From positions 1-21,058 of the forward strand of contig JAHHQV010000049.1 of NCBI GenBank assembly GCA_020026175.1: a stretch of DNA of 21,058 nt, read 5' to 3'. The notes below the pieces were generated by a model. The model saw nothing but the letters and a program-made list of their open reading frames with translations. It ran no database searches and was not told the origin of the DNA. The translations under genes were made by a program, and so were the position numbers. Source of the stretch: Phocaeicola sp. Lineage in GTDB: Bacteria > Bacteroidota > Bacteroidia > Bacteroidales > Bacteroidaceae. This document shows positions 8,385 to 17,303 of the stretch, in pieces (position 1 is the stretch's first letter; each line of letters opens with the position of its first letter).

Positions 8385-11300
8385 TCAATCGGCAATTACT
8401 GTAAACTCAGCACCGCCGGCAAAATCTGCACCATTCTGCGAATCAATTCCTGTAAAACGTATATATCGAGCCTTTACAGGTTTTTCCAGCAATACCTTCT
8501 TCAACTGATTGTTTTTGGAGAAAGTTCCTTTAGCTACTGGGTCTCCCCAATTCTCACCATCAACGCTCAGTTGCAGCGAATAATTCTTGATATTACCATT
8601 ATTGCCTCCATCCTGACGCGGAAGATAAGTGAATCCTTTTATTGTCTTTATCTCACCTGCATCAAAATCTACCCAATGAGGATATTTAGCCACAGTCACA
8701 GAATACATTGTATGCCATGTAGTATTCACATCGCCATCTACCAGATTAGAAGCATCACCTTCGCCAGCCTCTTGACTTGAAGCATTTATCACAGTCAGTG
8801 GAACACTCTCCAGTTTCTTGTATGTCTCTGTTACAGAAACAGAAGGATTGCTCTTATAGAATGCAGTAACCACACCTCCGTCACGCAATTCAAACGGTCT
8901 GATATAAGGGTTCTTCTTCTTGCTGCCATTTACTGTATAGACAATGTCTACATTCTGTTTTGATGTCTCTATAGACACCATACCAGTGTTAGAGCGTGAA
9001 ATAGACAATGGTACTTCTCCCGAAACAGAAACCTTTGAAGTCTGAATGAAATCACCATTCTTCACAGGACGGATAATGAAACTCAAAGAATGATTGCCAG
9101 CCTTAATACGGTCTTCGTCCAAAGGACCACCCTGTCCGCAACTGTTGCCGCCCAATCCGGTAACTCCCATATCCAGATGAAGATGTGTACCAGTAGACTT
9201 AGGCAACTGATAAGGATGCGGAGCCAATGTCATTTCAAGTGCCGACCAAGGCAAGGCAGAAGCAGACATTACCGTACCTGCCACAAACTGAACTCCATTG
9301 CCACTGCCGTCTGTCAATGCACACCAGCGTATTCCTTCACGATTACCCATACTCTGAGGCTTAGGGAAATTTACAAACTGGTCTTTTACGGTACTCTGAT
9401 GCTGTTCGATGAAAGAACCTGTACATCTGTCGTTGTAATTATTCCAAGGACCACGACCATAATATGTATACTGGCTTAATCCTTCAGGCAACTGCATAGC
9501 ATAACCAAGACGAGGAAGGACAACAGCAGGCTTGTTTGAGTTTACAGATGACTGCAATTCAACAGAACCATCAGGATATACAGTCCAAATCTGACTTGTA
9601 ACAAACTTGAAATCATCATCTCCAAACGGTTTGTCTGTAAGTTCCTTCACAGAGTTCTTGCCAGAGTTTCCACCTTCCAGTTTTGCACCATTCGGAGCCT
9701 GCGACACAACAGTATACATCAACTGCACAGTATTATCTTTCTTATTCTTCTTGTTAATCCAGTTATAAGATGTAGCAGTATGCTTCAAGTTATGCAATCC
9801 ATTTTCGAACCACTGTCCGTAAGCCCAGTTATCATTGTCTACCGGAGCACGAAGAGCGTCAATCTTAGGACCTTCTCCCTCACGTAAAATCTGCTTGCCG
9901 TTGTACACCAAGCTGAAGATAGTACCCTGTTTGTTGTCAAATTTCACAGTAAACCCATTACCAGATACAGTAGTAAATCCATCTTCTTCCACCACATCAG
10001 GTCTTGACATTTCGGCTGTGACTTCCGCCATTGCAGGCTTGCTATCAGCAGCCTTTACAAGAAGCTGTTCTTCCATCTGCACATATCCAGCCTTTGCCCA
10101 AGGCATATCATCGGCCAAAAGGAACTGTACCTTTACAAAATACTCACTTCCCTTTTCCAGCTCGTCATATTTATATGGAATACCATATACAGCTTTCTCA
10201 CGAGGACCTACAATATTGCGTGGTGCCATGAAAGCATCACCTTCCTGCACTTTCACTCCATCCTTGTAAAGCGACCACACAAGTTTGAAACTATTCAAAG
10301 GAGTGAAATAATTCTTGTTGAATATCTCAATCTTTCCCTTAGTCATGTCAAGAGCCTTGACACCTACATTCTGATAAACCTTCTTTACTTCATAATAAGC
10401 AGGTTTAGGAGAATGGTCTGGAAATAAGATACCATTCATACAGAACATACCACTATTAGGCTTATCACCAAAGTCACCACCATACGCCCAGAAGCGGTCG
10501 CCGGTCTGACGGTCATAATAATACAAAGCCTGGTCTACCCAGTCCCAGATGGCAGCACCACAGAAGAAATTGGTAGATTCTATAGCATCCCAATAATCCT
10601 GAAGATTACCTACCGCATTACCCATAGAGTGTGCATACTCCGAAACATGGAAAGGATATTTAATTTTGTATTTACCTGTAACAGCCCCCTTCATCCATGC
10701 AATAGAAGGATACTGGTTAGAGCCCATGTCTACAATATCATTGTTGCGTTCATACTGCACCGGACGAGAAGAATCGAACGAGTGAATAGCATTATAAGCC
10801 GCAACAAAGTTCTTTCCAGGTCCTGCCTCATTTCCCAACGACCATATAACAATAGAAGGATGATTGATGTGCGAATGAGCCAATTCCATAACACGTGCCA
10901 CATGAGCATCTTCAAACTCAGGAACATGCGACAAGGACTCTTTACCATAATAATACTGATGACTCTCTATATTAGCCTCATCTTCCAGATAAATACCATA
11001 TTTGTCGCACAGATAATACCAATACGGTTCACATGAATAATGAGAATTACGTACATGATTAATATTACCACGTTTCATAATCATTATTTCCTCTTCCATC
11101 TGCTCGTGAGTAATGGCATTTCCCACAGAAGGATCTATTTCCTGACGGTTAACACCTTTCAGTTTTACAGTCTTGCCATTTACATAGTAATATCTGCCAG
11201 CCAGTCCAAATTCATCCTTATCGGCTGGAGTATCCTTGATTTCAACTTTACAGAAGCCCAATGCCGTAGAGAAAGATTCCACCACACGACCTTTCTTGTC

Positions 11301-12428
11301 CTTCAGTTCTCCCACTAGTGTATAGCGGTAAGGATATTCTGCCGACCATTTTTTAGGATTCTTCACATGTATAGTGGTAGTAGCAGTAGTGTTGTCTCCG
11401 TTTTCCAGAACAGGTATATCAGCAGTACCTTCAACACCTTCCACCAATACATTCTCGTCAGAATAAAGTTTGTTTGAATAAAGAGAATAAGACAATGTAT
11501 ATCCTTTTGCCTTTTTCTTGTTCAGGTTACGAATATCGGCTTCAACACGTATGGTTCCGTCAGCATAGTCAGCATCAAGGTCGGGACGTACACGCAAGTC
11601 GCGCACCTGCAATTTAGAAGTGGAAGTAAGAGACACACCACGGAATATACCCGGCAAGCGGAACATATCCTGTGCTTCAAGGAAAGAGCCGTCAGAATTA
11701 CGGTAGACCTCTACAGCCACAATGTTTTCACCTTCCTTATTAAGATAAGGTGTGATATTGAAAGAAGAAGTATTACGTGAATTCTTGGAAAATCCCACAT
11801 ACTTACCATTTATCCAAAGATAAAAGAAAGACGATACACCGTCAAAGTTTATATACACCTCACGATTTTCCCAATTCTCTGGTATAGTAAAACTACGACG
11901 ATAAGAGCCAACTTCGTTACGATGCTTGTAAGTAACCCAATCGGCAGGCGGTGTACGCATCACCCCACCCTTCCAGTCGTCTACAGCCACCTTATGCTGG
12001 AAAATAACGGGCTGATTGGCATAAATAGGAACACCATACTTCAAGTCTCCGTTTTTCTGGATACCTACAACATTCCATTGCATAGGAACAGTAACATCGT
12101 CCCATCCTGATACATCAAACTCAGACTTGAAGAAATCCACAGGACGCTCATCCGGATTTCCCACCCAGTTGAATTTCCAGTTTCCGTTCAGAGACTGAAA
12201 AAAACTACTATATTCAGGCAATACTCTACGTGCGCTTTCCTTATCAGAAAAAGCAAAGAACCAGCTATGTGGCTGTTCTTTATTCAAGGCCAACTTTTCG
12301 GGCGACTCCCACTCTTTTCCCATAGGAGCCTGCTGCATTTCATATGCAAATCCCTTCAATAATGCCTGTTGTGCATTGGCAGTCAAAACTCCGCCTAACA
12401 AACAAGCCCAAAAGAAACTTTGTCTCAT
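8385..12428 (-). CDS. Secreted GH2 beta-galactosidase with C-terminal F5/8 type C domain
   Basis: This 1347-aa exported glycosidase probably releases terminal beta-galactose from glycans in the periplasm or at the cell surface. A type I signal peptide ends near ANA-QQ (about residue 19). The domain order is: GH2 sugar-binding (about 67-270), Ig-like (272-393), TIM barrel (395-690), Ig-like linker (700-795), beta-galactosidase small chain (815-1115), Fn3-associated type repeat (1138-1205) and F5/8 type C carbohydrate-binding domain (1207-1347). The acid/base is Glu534 in WSLGNEAG and the nucleophile Glu597 in HVSEYAHSMGN. DEANIESH and YGRGPWNNYNDR are LacZ-like. It is about 300 residues longer than E. 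coli LacZ because of the C-terminal modules. No SusC/SusD pair or regulator is adjacent, so it is not visibly part of a polysaccharide locus. Other beta-linked hexose substrates cannot be excluded. Confidence 0.93.
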   Translation of the reverse strand: MRQSFFWACLLGGVLTANAQQALLKGFAYEMQQAPMGKEWESPEKLALNKEQPHSWFFAFSDKESARRVLPEYSSFFQSLNGNWKFNWVGNPDERPVDFFKSEFDVSGWDDVTVPMQWNVVGIQKNGDLKYGVPIYANQPVIFQHKVAVDDWKGGVMRTPPADWVTYKHRNEVGSYRRSFTIPENWENREVYINFDGVSSFFYLWINGKYVGFSKNSRNTSSFNITPYLNKEGENIVAVEVYRNSDGSFLEAQDMFRLPGIFRGVSLTSTSKLQVRDLRVRPDLDADYADGTIRVEADIRNLNKKKAKGYTLSYSLYSNKLYSDENVLVEGVEGTADIPVLENGDNTTATTTIHVKNPKKWSAEYPYRYTLVGELKDKKGRVVESFSTALGFCKVEIKDTPADKDEFGLAGRYYYVNGKTVKLKGVNRQEIDPSVGNAITHEQMEEEIMIMKRGNINHVRNSHYSCEPYWYYLCDKYGIYLEDEANIESHQYYYGKESLSHVPEFEDAHVARVMELAHSHINHPSIVIWSLGNEAGPGKNFVAAYNAIHSFDSSRPVQYERNNDIVDMGSNQYPSIAWMKGAVTGKYKIKYPFHVSEYAHSMGNAVGNLQDYWDAIESTNFFCGAAIWDWVDQALYYYDRQTGDRFWAYGGDFGDKPNSGMFCMNGILFPDHSPKPAYYEVKKVYQNVGVKALDMTKGKIEIFNKNYFTPLNSFKLVWSLYKDGVKVQEGDAFMAPRNIVGPREKAVYGIPYKYDELEKGSEYFVKVQFLLADDMPWAKAGYVQMEEQLLVKAADSKPAMAEVTAEMSRPDVVEEDGFTTVSGNGFTVKFDNKQGTIFSLVYNGKQILREGEGPKIDALRAPVDNDNWAYGQWFENGLHNLKHTATSYNWINKKNKKDNTVQLMYTVVSQAPNGAKLEGGNSGKNSVKELTDKPFGDDDFKFVTSQIWTVYPDGSVELQSSVNSNKPAVVLPRLGYAMQLPEGLSQYTYYGRGPWNNYNDRCTGSFIEQHQSTVKDQFVNFPKPQSMGNREGIRWCALTDGSGNGVQFVAGTVMSASALPWSALEMTLAPHPYQLPKSTGTHLHLDMGVTGLGGNSCGQGGPLDEDRIKAGNHSLSFIIRPVKNGDFIQTSKVSVSGEVPLSISRSNTGMVSIETSKQNVDIVYTVNGSKKKNPYIRPFELRDGGVVTAFYKSNPSVSVTETYKKLESVPLTVINASSQEAGEGDASNLVDGDVNTTWHTMYSVTVAKYPHWVDFDAGEIKTIKGFTYLPRQDGGNNGNIKNYSLQLSVDGENWGDPVAKGTFSKNNQLKKVLLEKPVKARYIRFTGIDSQNGADFAGGAEFTVIAD

Positions 12429-12471
12429 TTTGCGTTAATAATTAGATTAGATTTATAATATTATTTGTGAG

Positions 12472-12503
12472 CAAATATAAGTATAATTTTATAAAAAAAC
12501 AAT
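12472..12503 (-). promoter_or_regulatory. Bacteroides-type promoter for the beta-galactosidase
   Basis: On the minus strand TATATTTG (12479-12472) is an exact TAnnTTTG -7 box, with ATTG (12503-12500) 20 bp upstream as a three-of-four -33 box. The ATG at 12428 lies 43 bp downstream. A small dyad, ATTTG-TGAG-CAAAT, overlaps the 3' side of the -7 box and may be an operator or chance. Confidence 0.55.
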
Positions 12504-12524
12504 CACTTCTGCCCAAAAGAAAGG

Positions 12525-12650
12525 TACATACAAGATAGCAACGTATCAATTCCTAAAGAAGAGAAAGGAAATATAGGTCTCGTAATAGAAGGCTACATAG
12601 AAGTACCTACCGATGAAATCTATACATTCTTCATCACTTCAAATGTTGTC
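12525..12650 (+). pseudogene. Remnant of a PA14-like domain from a lost gene
   Basis: An uninterrupted plus-strand stretch, without a start codon or stop of its own, reads SNVSIPKEEKGN, then IGLVIEGYIEVPTDEIYTFF and ITSN. This matches the usual PA14/beta-sandwich pattern 'GYI.VP.DG.YTFY.TSDDGS' found in Bacteroidales glycosidases, notably at the ends of GH20 hexosaminidases. Homology stops at about 12650, where the expected DDGS is replaced by unrelated sequence. The fragment sits between two minus-strand genes, so it is most likely the scrap of a deleted plus-strand glycosidase gene. The family call rests on pattern recognition only. Confidence 0.5.
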
Positions 12651-12686
12651 CGGCGTTTTTTTATACCTCGATATAGTCTAACCAAA

Positions 12687-14036
12687 TCAAAAATCGACTT
12701 CTATAGCAGCAGGATAAAGACGCATCGGATCAAAATATGCCACACAACTGTTCACCAGATGTTTAAGTTCCATCTTGACTTTACCATCAAACACTTCTTT
12801 CCCATTTACCGAAACAGAAACTTTCCTGTCAAAATCAATGAGTTCTTCATTAAGATATAAAAGAATTCTACCACCCGAAGCCGGAACGAATTTTTTGGAA
12901 TATTTCAACTCTATGCCCCACTGAGGATCTTTCTCTAAAACAGTATATTCCACAAAATCAGCATTTATATCAATCTTGTTATCCTTTATATCAACAATAT
13001 AGCGTGTTCTGTTATCATTGCCCGATTCGGGACGTTTCAATACATACAGATTGTAAAATCCATCTCTGTGTAGTCCATCCATTTCAAAATCTTCCCACAC
13101 TACATGCTTTGGATAAGGATTTCTTTCATAATTACGCAACCAAGGAGTAGTGGGACTATAATCTATGCTATGTCCCCTATCTGGAATAAGCTCAATACGA
13201 TGACTATAAGCCGAAGAATCTGAATGTTGCAGACTATCGTACACAGCCTTAGCATACGAAGTCAGTGTATTCCTATAAAATCCATCATCAAGATTTCCTG
13301 TAAGTAAAGAAAATCCAATGTTTCTGCAATTCTCTGCAGGAGCATTTCTCAAAGGCTCTCCTCCTGCCATCGGTCCAGCTGCTGCAAGATAATCTGCATA
13401 GAACGATGCAAGTCTCTGACTTCCATATCCGCCTTCAGAAATACCAAAGAAATATACCTTTTCAGGATTGACATATCCATTTACAAAAGCCTGACGCAAC
13501 AAACGCTCCCAAGCAAACTGTTTAGCTTTCTGCCACCAGCGATAATATTTTCCAGTATTAGGAATCTGAGGGATAAAATACATAGAAGGAGAATCCTCAA
13601 ATCTGTTACAAATCTTAAGTCCGGTAGCCCATTCCCTGTCCTTATTGCCAGAACCATGAATATACAGAAACAACGGATAACCTTCTGACGGCTTTTCTCC
13701 CTTACTTCCAAAATAATAATTCATAACAGCATTATTTTCCAGACTGTCAGGCAGATGCCAACTACTTTGCTGTGCTTCGGCAAGTGGAGAAAGTCTTATC
13801 AGCTTTTCCTCGTCAAAATTATTATTGGCTTCACACCATGCATCCCACACATTTTGTCTGTTTGACTTCAGCTTACTTATTTTTATTCTCTTTTTACTTT
13901 TAAAACAATCGTTACTGCCTTTCAAAGATTCTGTAAAAAAATTCACAAGACGTTCATTGTTCTCACTTACTTCGGCATTCATACCATTGGCAAAAAAAGC
14001 CGATAAAATAAAAAAGGAAATTTTTTTGTTCATCAT
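12687..14036 (-). CDS. Secreted alpha/beta hydrolase (putative esterase or peptidase)
   Basis: This 449-aa exported protein has an N-terminal signal peptide (MNKKISFFILSAFFANGMNA, cut near residue 21). The serine-hydrolase core carries the oxyanion motif YIHGSG (125-130) and the nucleophile elbow FFGISEGGYG with Ser200. A plausible acid lies in GNLDDGF (Asp250/251) and the histidine in DRGHSIDY (His289). The ~120-residue C-terminal part (about 325-449) is beta-rich and unlike the hydrolase core; it may be a substrate-binding or processing domain. The fold resembles carbohydrate esterases, PHB depolymerase-like esterases and prolyl oligopeptidases. I cannot choose between ester and peptide substrates. 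It has its own promoter and lies 258 bp upstream of the beta-galactosidase, which could hint at a glycan ester substrate. Confidence 0.8.
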   Translation of the reverse strand: MMNKKISFFILSAFFANGMNAEVSENNERLVNFFTESLKGSNDCFKSKKRIKISKLKSNRQNVWDAWCEANNNFDEEKLIRLSPLAEAQQSSWHLPDSLENNAVMNYYFGSKGEKPSEGYPLFLYIHGSGNKDREWATGLKICNRFEDSPSMYFIPQIPNTGKYYRWWQKAKQFAWERLLRQAFVNGYVNPEKVYFFGISEGGYGSQRLASFYADYLAAAGPMAGGEPLRNAPAENCRNIGFSLLTGNLDDGFYRNTLTSYAKAVYDSLQHSDSSAYSHRIELIPDRGHSIDYSPTTPWLRNYERNPYPKHVVWEDFEMDGLHRDGFYNLYVLKRPESGNDNRTRYIVDIKDNKIDINADFVEYTVLEKDPQWGIELKYSKKFVPASGGRILLYLNEELIDFDRKVSVSVNGKEVFDGKVKMELKHLVNSCVAYFDPMRLYPAAIEVDF

Positions 14037-14060
14037 AATATCTTAAATAATTTTCATCAG

Positions 14061-14091
14061 CAAAAGTAAATAAGATTTTTATATTTCCAAC
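14061..14091 (-). promoter_or_regulatory. Bacteroides-type promoter for the alpha/beta hydrolase
   Basis: On the minus strand TACTTTTG (14068-14061) is an exact -7 box and GTTG (14091-14088) is a three-of-four -33 box with the canonical 19-bp spacer. The start codon at 14036 follows about 25 bp after the -7 box, giving a short leader. Confidence 0.6.
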
Positions 14092-14945
14092 CAGTTTACT
14101 TACATTTCTTACATGACAAAAAGAAATCATATAGACGTATTACATATCAAAACAATCAATAAACAGCGTTTTTTCTATCTGTTCTCTCGGAATATTTTTA
14201 TCAAAGAGAATGAATCGTTAATTACACTATTGATTATAGTTGACAATTTCACAATCTAACATACTGAAAAAGCTAAACCAACGATTGATTGTTAAAATTC
14301 ACAAAACAGGAAAAACTTATTTTTCAATTAAAAAGCGCTTGGATATTTTAGTAAAAATGCCCTGACATTCTATCGAAAACGTCAAGGCGTTTTGTGTTTA
14401 AGCAAAAGCGTAACAAAAAATATACGTTTTGACTCTATATCCGCCAACAAAGATTGCTTGCCGCCGCTAACACTATGCAAACATTATGCAATTATTAATT
14501 ACTTAAATACACTAAATCTTTTTCATTGGCAACATTTATATTTAAAATAAGAAGAAACAACTTCATTACACATTTAAAAGATCGTATAAAAATCTAAAAT
14601 TCTCACACGACCTTCACTTCTTTACTGATTTTACGATTTTAGAGAGGTGAAATAATCATTCTGACAAACTGAATTAAATTTTGATTTCATACAAGCAACT
14701 TTATAAAAATATAGAAGACGGTTCTTATACTTCAAGAACATGTATTCCGCCAGCCTATCAAATTCTGTTATACCTGAACATGCTTCACCAACAAGACATG
14801 AATACTTTAGCTTTATCTATCACCAACAGGCATTATAACCTACAATATAGTCTTCCTTTCTTTACTGCTATTCTGTAAAAAAACAGTTTACAAAAAATCC
14901 AGTTCCAAAAGAGCAAGTATTAAATAAAAAAAGTTTAATTATCAA
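14092..14945. other. Long AT-rich intergenic region without a convincing gene
   Basis: This ~850-bp stretch separates the end of the MG2 operon from the hydrolase promoter. A 65-codon plus-strand frame at 14681-14878 contains a plausible-looking tail (LALSITNRHYNLQYSLPFFT) but has no recognised homologue or ribosome-binding site and could be a remnant. A hairpin at 14354-14393 is the only strong structure. A small RNA or a decayed gene is possible. I see no repeat array or insertion sequence ends. Confidence 0.5.
14354..14393. terminator. Hairpin, possible terminator or RNA structure
   Basis: AAAATGCCCTGAC (14354-14366) pairs with GTCAAGGCGTTTT (14381-14393) over 13 positions with one wobble and one mismatch, around a 14-base loop. 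A-rich and T-rich flanks on both sides make it terminator-like in both directions. No gene ends close to it: the nearest minus-strand stop is at 14946. It could therefore terminate an unannotated transcript or a long 3' region. Confidence 0.45.
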
Positions 14946-17243
14946 TTATTTTTTCATCACTCTGAACTCACATTGCGATGTACCAAGGCTACCAGTTCCG
15001 TCAGTCCCCTCAATCACTCCTACGAATCCGGAATTGATGTCTGAGCAGAAGAATTCCACTTCCGCACATCCGTTTTCATCTGTAATTATGTCCGGTTTCC
15101 ACATCAGGACGTTACGTGCATCTGGCATAGGCAGTAGCATGTCAGCTTCCGCAGGCTTATAGAACTCACGCTTGCCGTAGTAGCCCTTGGTTCTGAACAG
15201 ATTGTTCATCCTCAGTAGTTCTTCTTCTGAATAAAAAGGAACTTGATATACAATACTTTGAACATCTGCCACACTGAAAGAAGCACCTGAAGTAGAAGTA
15301 TCACCATTATATTTGAATTTAGCAATGGAATAGGTCTTACCAATGATTGGTTTCTTTCGACCTTTTGCCGGACAATGACCAAATTCATTATGGTGAGCAT
15401 TGTAATCCATTCTATAGTTGATTAAATAATTACATGAAGTACATACATAAGCAGAATTTGTATTCATCTGCGCCAGACTGTCCAGTCTTCCCATCATCTT
15501 GTCCCTGAATACCCTTCCTTTCGTTCCTGTAACGGTCACCTCAGACAGAAGGATACTGCTGTCACGGCTTATGACGGAATTCTCAAACTCTTCAACTGAC
15601 TTCACAAGATTCATGTCTTGAAATGCGGTATGGCATCTGAGATGGCTTCTCAGACTATCTGCAATCGGGAAGTCTGCCTTGAACGACACCTCCGGCTTGT
15701 ACTCGTCCTTGTCAAGCATGGGTTTCAGATAGACATAGCCACCACGCAGGGCAAGCATCTGTTCGGTAGGGACTGCGAAGTTCCCCATCGAGTCTGTCAT
15801 GACGAACTGTGTATCCGCATCCGGTCCGGACACCTGGAGAAGCTGCTGCACGTTTCCAACCTCATTGCGTTTCCTTTTCTTGCCTATGGTCTGTCTTCCT
15901 AAAATCTCGTCAGTCAGGAAAATGGCCGGTTCTTTGGTTTCATCAAAATTCTCCCATACGTACCTTCTCCAACCTTGGGTGAGCAGAAGAAGGTCAAGCG
16001 AACGGAGCCTGTCTTTGTTCCCGTCATTGAAGTAGTATGCAGGATTGTGTATGTTGCCCCTTATCTCGGAGGACAGCATGCAGTAGGAAAGCATGTTCTC
16101 GGGAACAGCCTCATTGATGTATGAGGCATCGAAGATACTCAGACCGAGGTGGGCCATGACTGGATTTCCGTTCTCATCCGATACACGGACCGAGACCTTG
16201 CCCTTCTCCCTTGTGGCGTATCTCTCCTTGTCGGTCTTTATCTCTATGTTCAGCTTTCTTTTGGGGTTGAGATAGACAAGGCGTTCTGCAACGGGAAGCC
16301 CATTATCATTGTAAAGCGTAAACTCAGATATACCCTGAAGAGGAAACTCGCTCACAGGAATCCTTACCTTAAGGATTTCATTCAGGGTTCCTTCGGCCAT
16401 ACAGTACTTTACGCCCCTCATCTTTCCCTCAAGACGTATCCGCTGCGGAGCTGCACCCTTATGTTGCGAAAGAAGGAACTCCATATACTCGTCGGTCTGC
16501 TTCCTTAAATGAAGTGAAAGACCGGAAGATTCAACATTTGGAAAATCATATTCAGTACCATCATCAAGGACTGCGGTATAACGTGAGCCCTTGTGGGGAA
16601 GAAGCATGAACATACCCATGCCGTCATGAAGAGACTCCAGACGTGCTATACGTCTGCCGTCCTCACGAAGCTCGCCTTTAACATCTGCGGGCATCCCTTT
16701 CTTGTCGGTGCCCTTGAAAGCCACCTTTGCCGCCACCCCGTCTATGAGACTGCCGCCCTCGGGAAAGAAGGACAGGCGGGACACTTTCCGTTCCGTTCCG
16801 CTGTCATTTGCATGTCCTTTGTCTGTTATGTTCTTTACGATGCGTATCACTTTCGGATGGTAAGGTCTCAATGTATCAGCCGTGAATGAACATTTGGTGT
16901 AGGCATGTATCCTGTAGTCTCCCGGTCTGAGGTTCTTGTCCAAATAGATATGCCCGTCCGATATGCCGGACTGTATGGGGTACTTTTCCTGCCATACGAT
17001 GCTGTCACTGCCGTCAAGCACCTCAACGAACAGTGTTCTGCCTGCACCCGAGAGTGAAAGGGTGCTACGGTCGAACACATACGACTTGAACCACAGGTCT
17101 TCGCCCGTCTCGTAGATGCCCTTATCGGTCTGGAGATAGGTCAGCTCCTCTGTCCGGCTCTGGGAATGGATACCATGAAAGGAAACAAGAGGTAAAAGAA
17201 GCATCAAAGGCTTCAGAAGCATTATTTTATGTTTTAGTTCCAT
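14946..17243 (-). CDS. Secreted MG2 (alpha-2-macroglobulin-like) protein, copy 1
   Basis: This 765-aa exported protein begins with a signal peptide (hydrophobic 8-22, likely cut near HSQ, about residue 28). An MG2-like domain starts YLQTDKGIYETGEDLWFKSY (36-55), and further macroglobulin-type beta domains run to about 450 (for example LNIEIKTDKERYATREKGKV). A segment resembling the start of a TonB-receptor plug, LLSEVTVTGTKGRVFRD, lies at about 565-581, but no beta-barrel follows. A Cys/His cluster occupies 601-624 (CTSC, HH, HC). The C-terminal domain (about 685-765; RNVLMWKPDIITD, DGTGSLG) is the type that ends many Bacteroidales MG2 proteins. Codons 1-452 are essentially identical in DNA to copy 2; the rest is diverged. 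It lies 60 bp downstream of copy 2 with no clear promoter, so it is probably the last gene of the operon. No thioester motif is visible. The function is unknown; cell-envelope or surface localisation is inferred. Confidence 0.82.
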   Translation of the reverse strand: MELKHKIMLLKPLMLLLPLVSFHGIHSQSRTEELTYLQTDKGIYETGEDLWFKSYVFDRSTLSLSGAGRTLFVEVLDGSDSIVWQEKYPIQSGISDGHIYLDKNLRPGDYRIHAYTKCSFTADTLRPYHPKVIRIVKNITDKGHANDSGTERKVSRLSFFPEGGSLIDGVAAKVAFKGTDKKGMPADVKGELREDGRRIARLESLHDGMGMFMLLPHKGSRYTAVLDDGTEYDFPNVESSGLSLHLRKQTDEYMEFLLSQHKGAAPQRIRLEGKMRGVKYCMAEGTLNEILKVRIPVSEFPLQGISEFTLYNDNGLPVAERLVYLNPKRKLNIEIKTDKERYATREKGKVSVRVSDENGNPVMAHLGLSIFDASYINEAVPENMLSYCMLSSEIRGNIHNPAYYFNDGNKDRLRSLDLLLLTQGWRRYVWENFDETKEPAIFLTDEILGRQTIGKKRKRNEVGNVQQLLQVSGPDADTQFVMTDSMGNFAVPTEQMLALRGGYVYLKPMLDKDEYKPEVSFKADFPIADSLRSHLRCHTAFQDMNLVKSVEEFENSVISRDSSILLSEVTVTGTKGRVFRDKMMGRLDSLAQMNTNSAYVCTSCNYLINYRMDYNAHHNEFGHCPAKGRKKPIIGKTYSIAKFKYNGDTSTSGASFSVADVQSIVYQVPFYSEEELLRMNNLFRTKGYYGKREFYKPAEADMLLPMPDARNVLMWKPDIITDENGCAEVEFFCSDINSGFVGVIEGTDGTGSLGTSQCEFRVMKK
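15889..17243 (-). repeat. 1355-bp direct repeat, copy A (5' half of MG2 copy 1)
   Basis: This segment is repeated at 18238-19592, offset by exactly 2349 bp. Reading both copies, I found a single difference (T at 15930 versus C at 18279), a synonymous GAA/GAG Glu codon. Identity begins at the first base of the start codon and ends in the third base of the Thr452 codon (GRQT, then IGKK here). By eye it is also richer in G+C than the flanking intergenic DNA and the diverged 3' half of copy 2. Confidence 0.95.
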
Positions 17244-17303
17244 TATAATTTATTATTTAAATGACACTTTCAAACCTTACACATGGCTCGGTTATAAATA
17301 AAG

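Noticed and set aside
8138..8404. 88-codon plus-strand frame overlapping the end of the DUF2721 gene
   Set aside because: It overlaps the DUF2721 gene in another frame and reads through the terminator. The composition is not protein-like.
14681..14878. 65-codon plus-strand frame as a confident gene
   Set aside because: It has no ribosome-binding site, promoter or recognisable family. It is described only within the intergenic entry.
16093..16889. Several plus-strand open frames inside MG2 copy 1, repeated at 18442-19238 in copy 2
   Set aside because: They are antisense shadows of the MG2 coding frames. Their conservation between copies only reflects the identical DNA repeat, and none has a recognisable product.
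14946..17243. MG2 copies as TonB-dependent receptors
   Set aside because: A plug-like EVTVTG motif is present, but the proteins end about 185-190 residues later with no beta-barrel, so a full receptor is not encoded.
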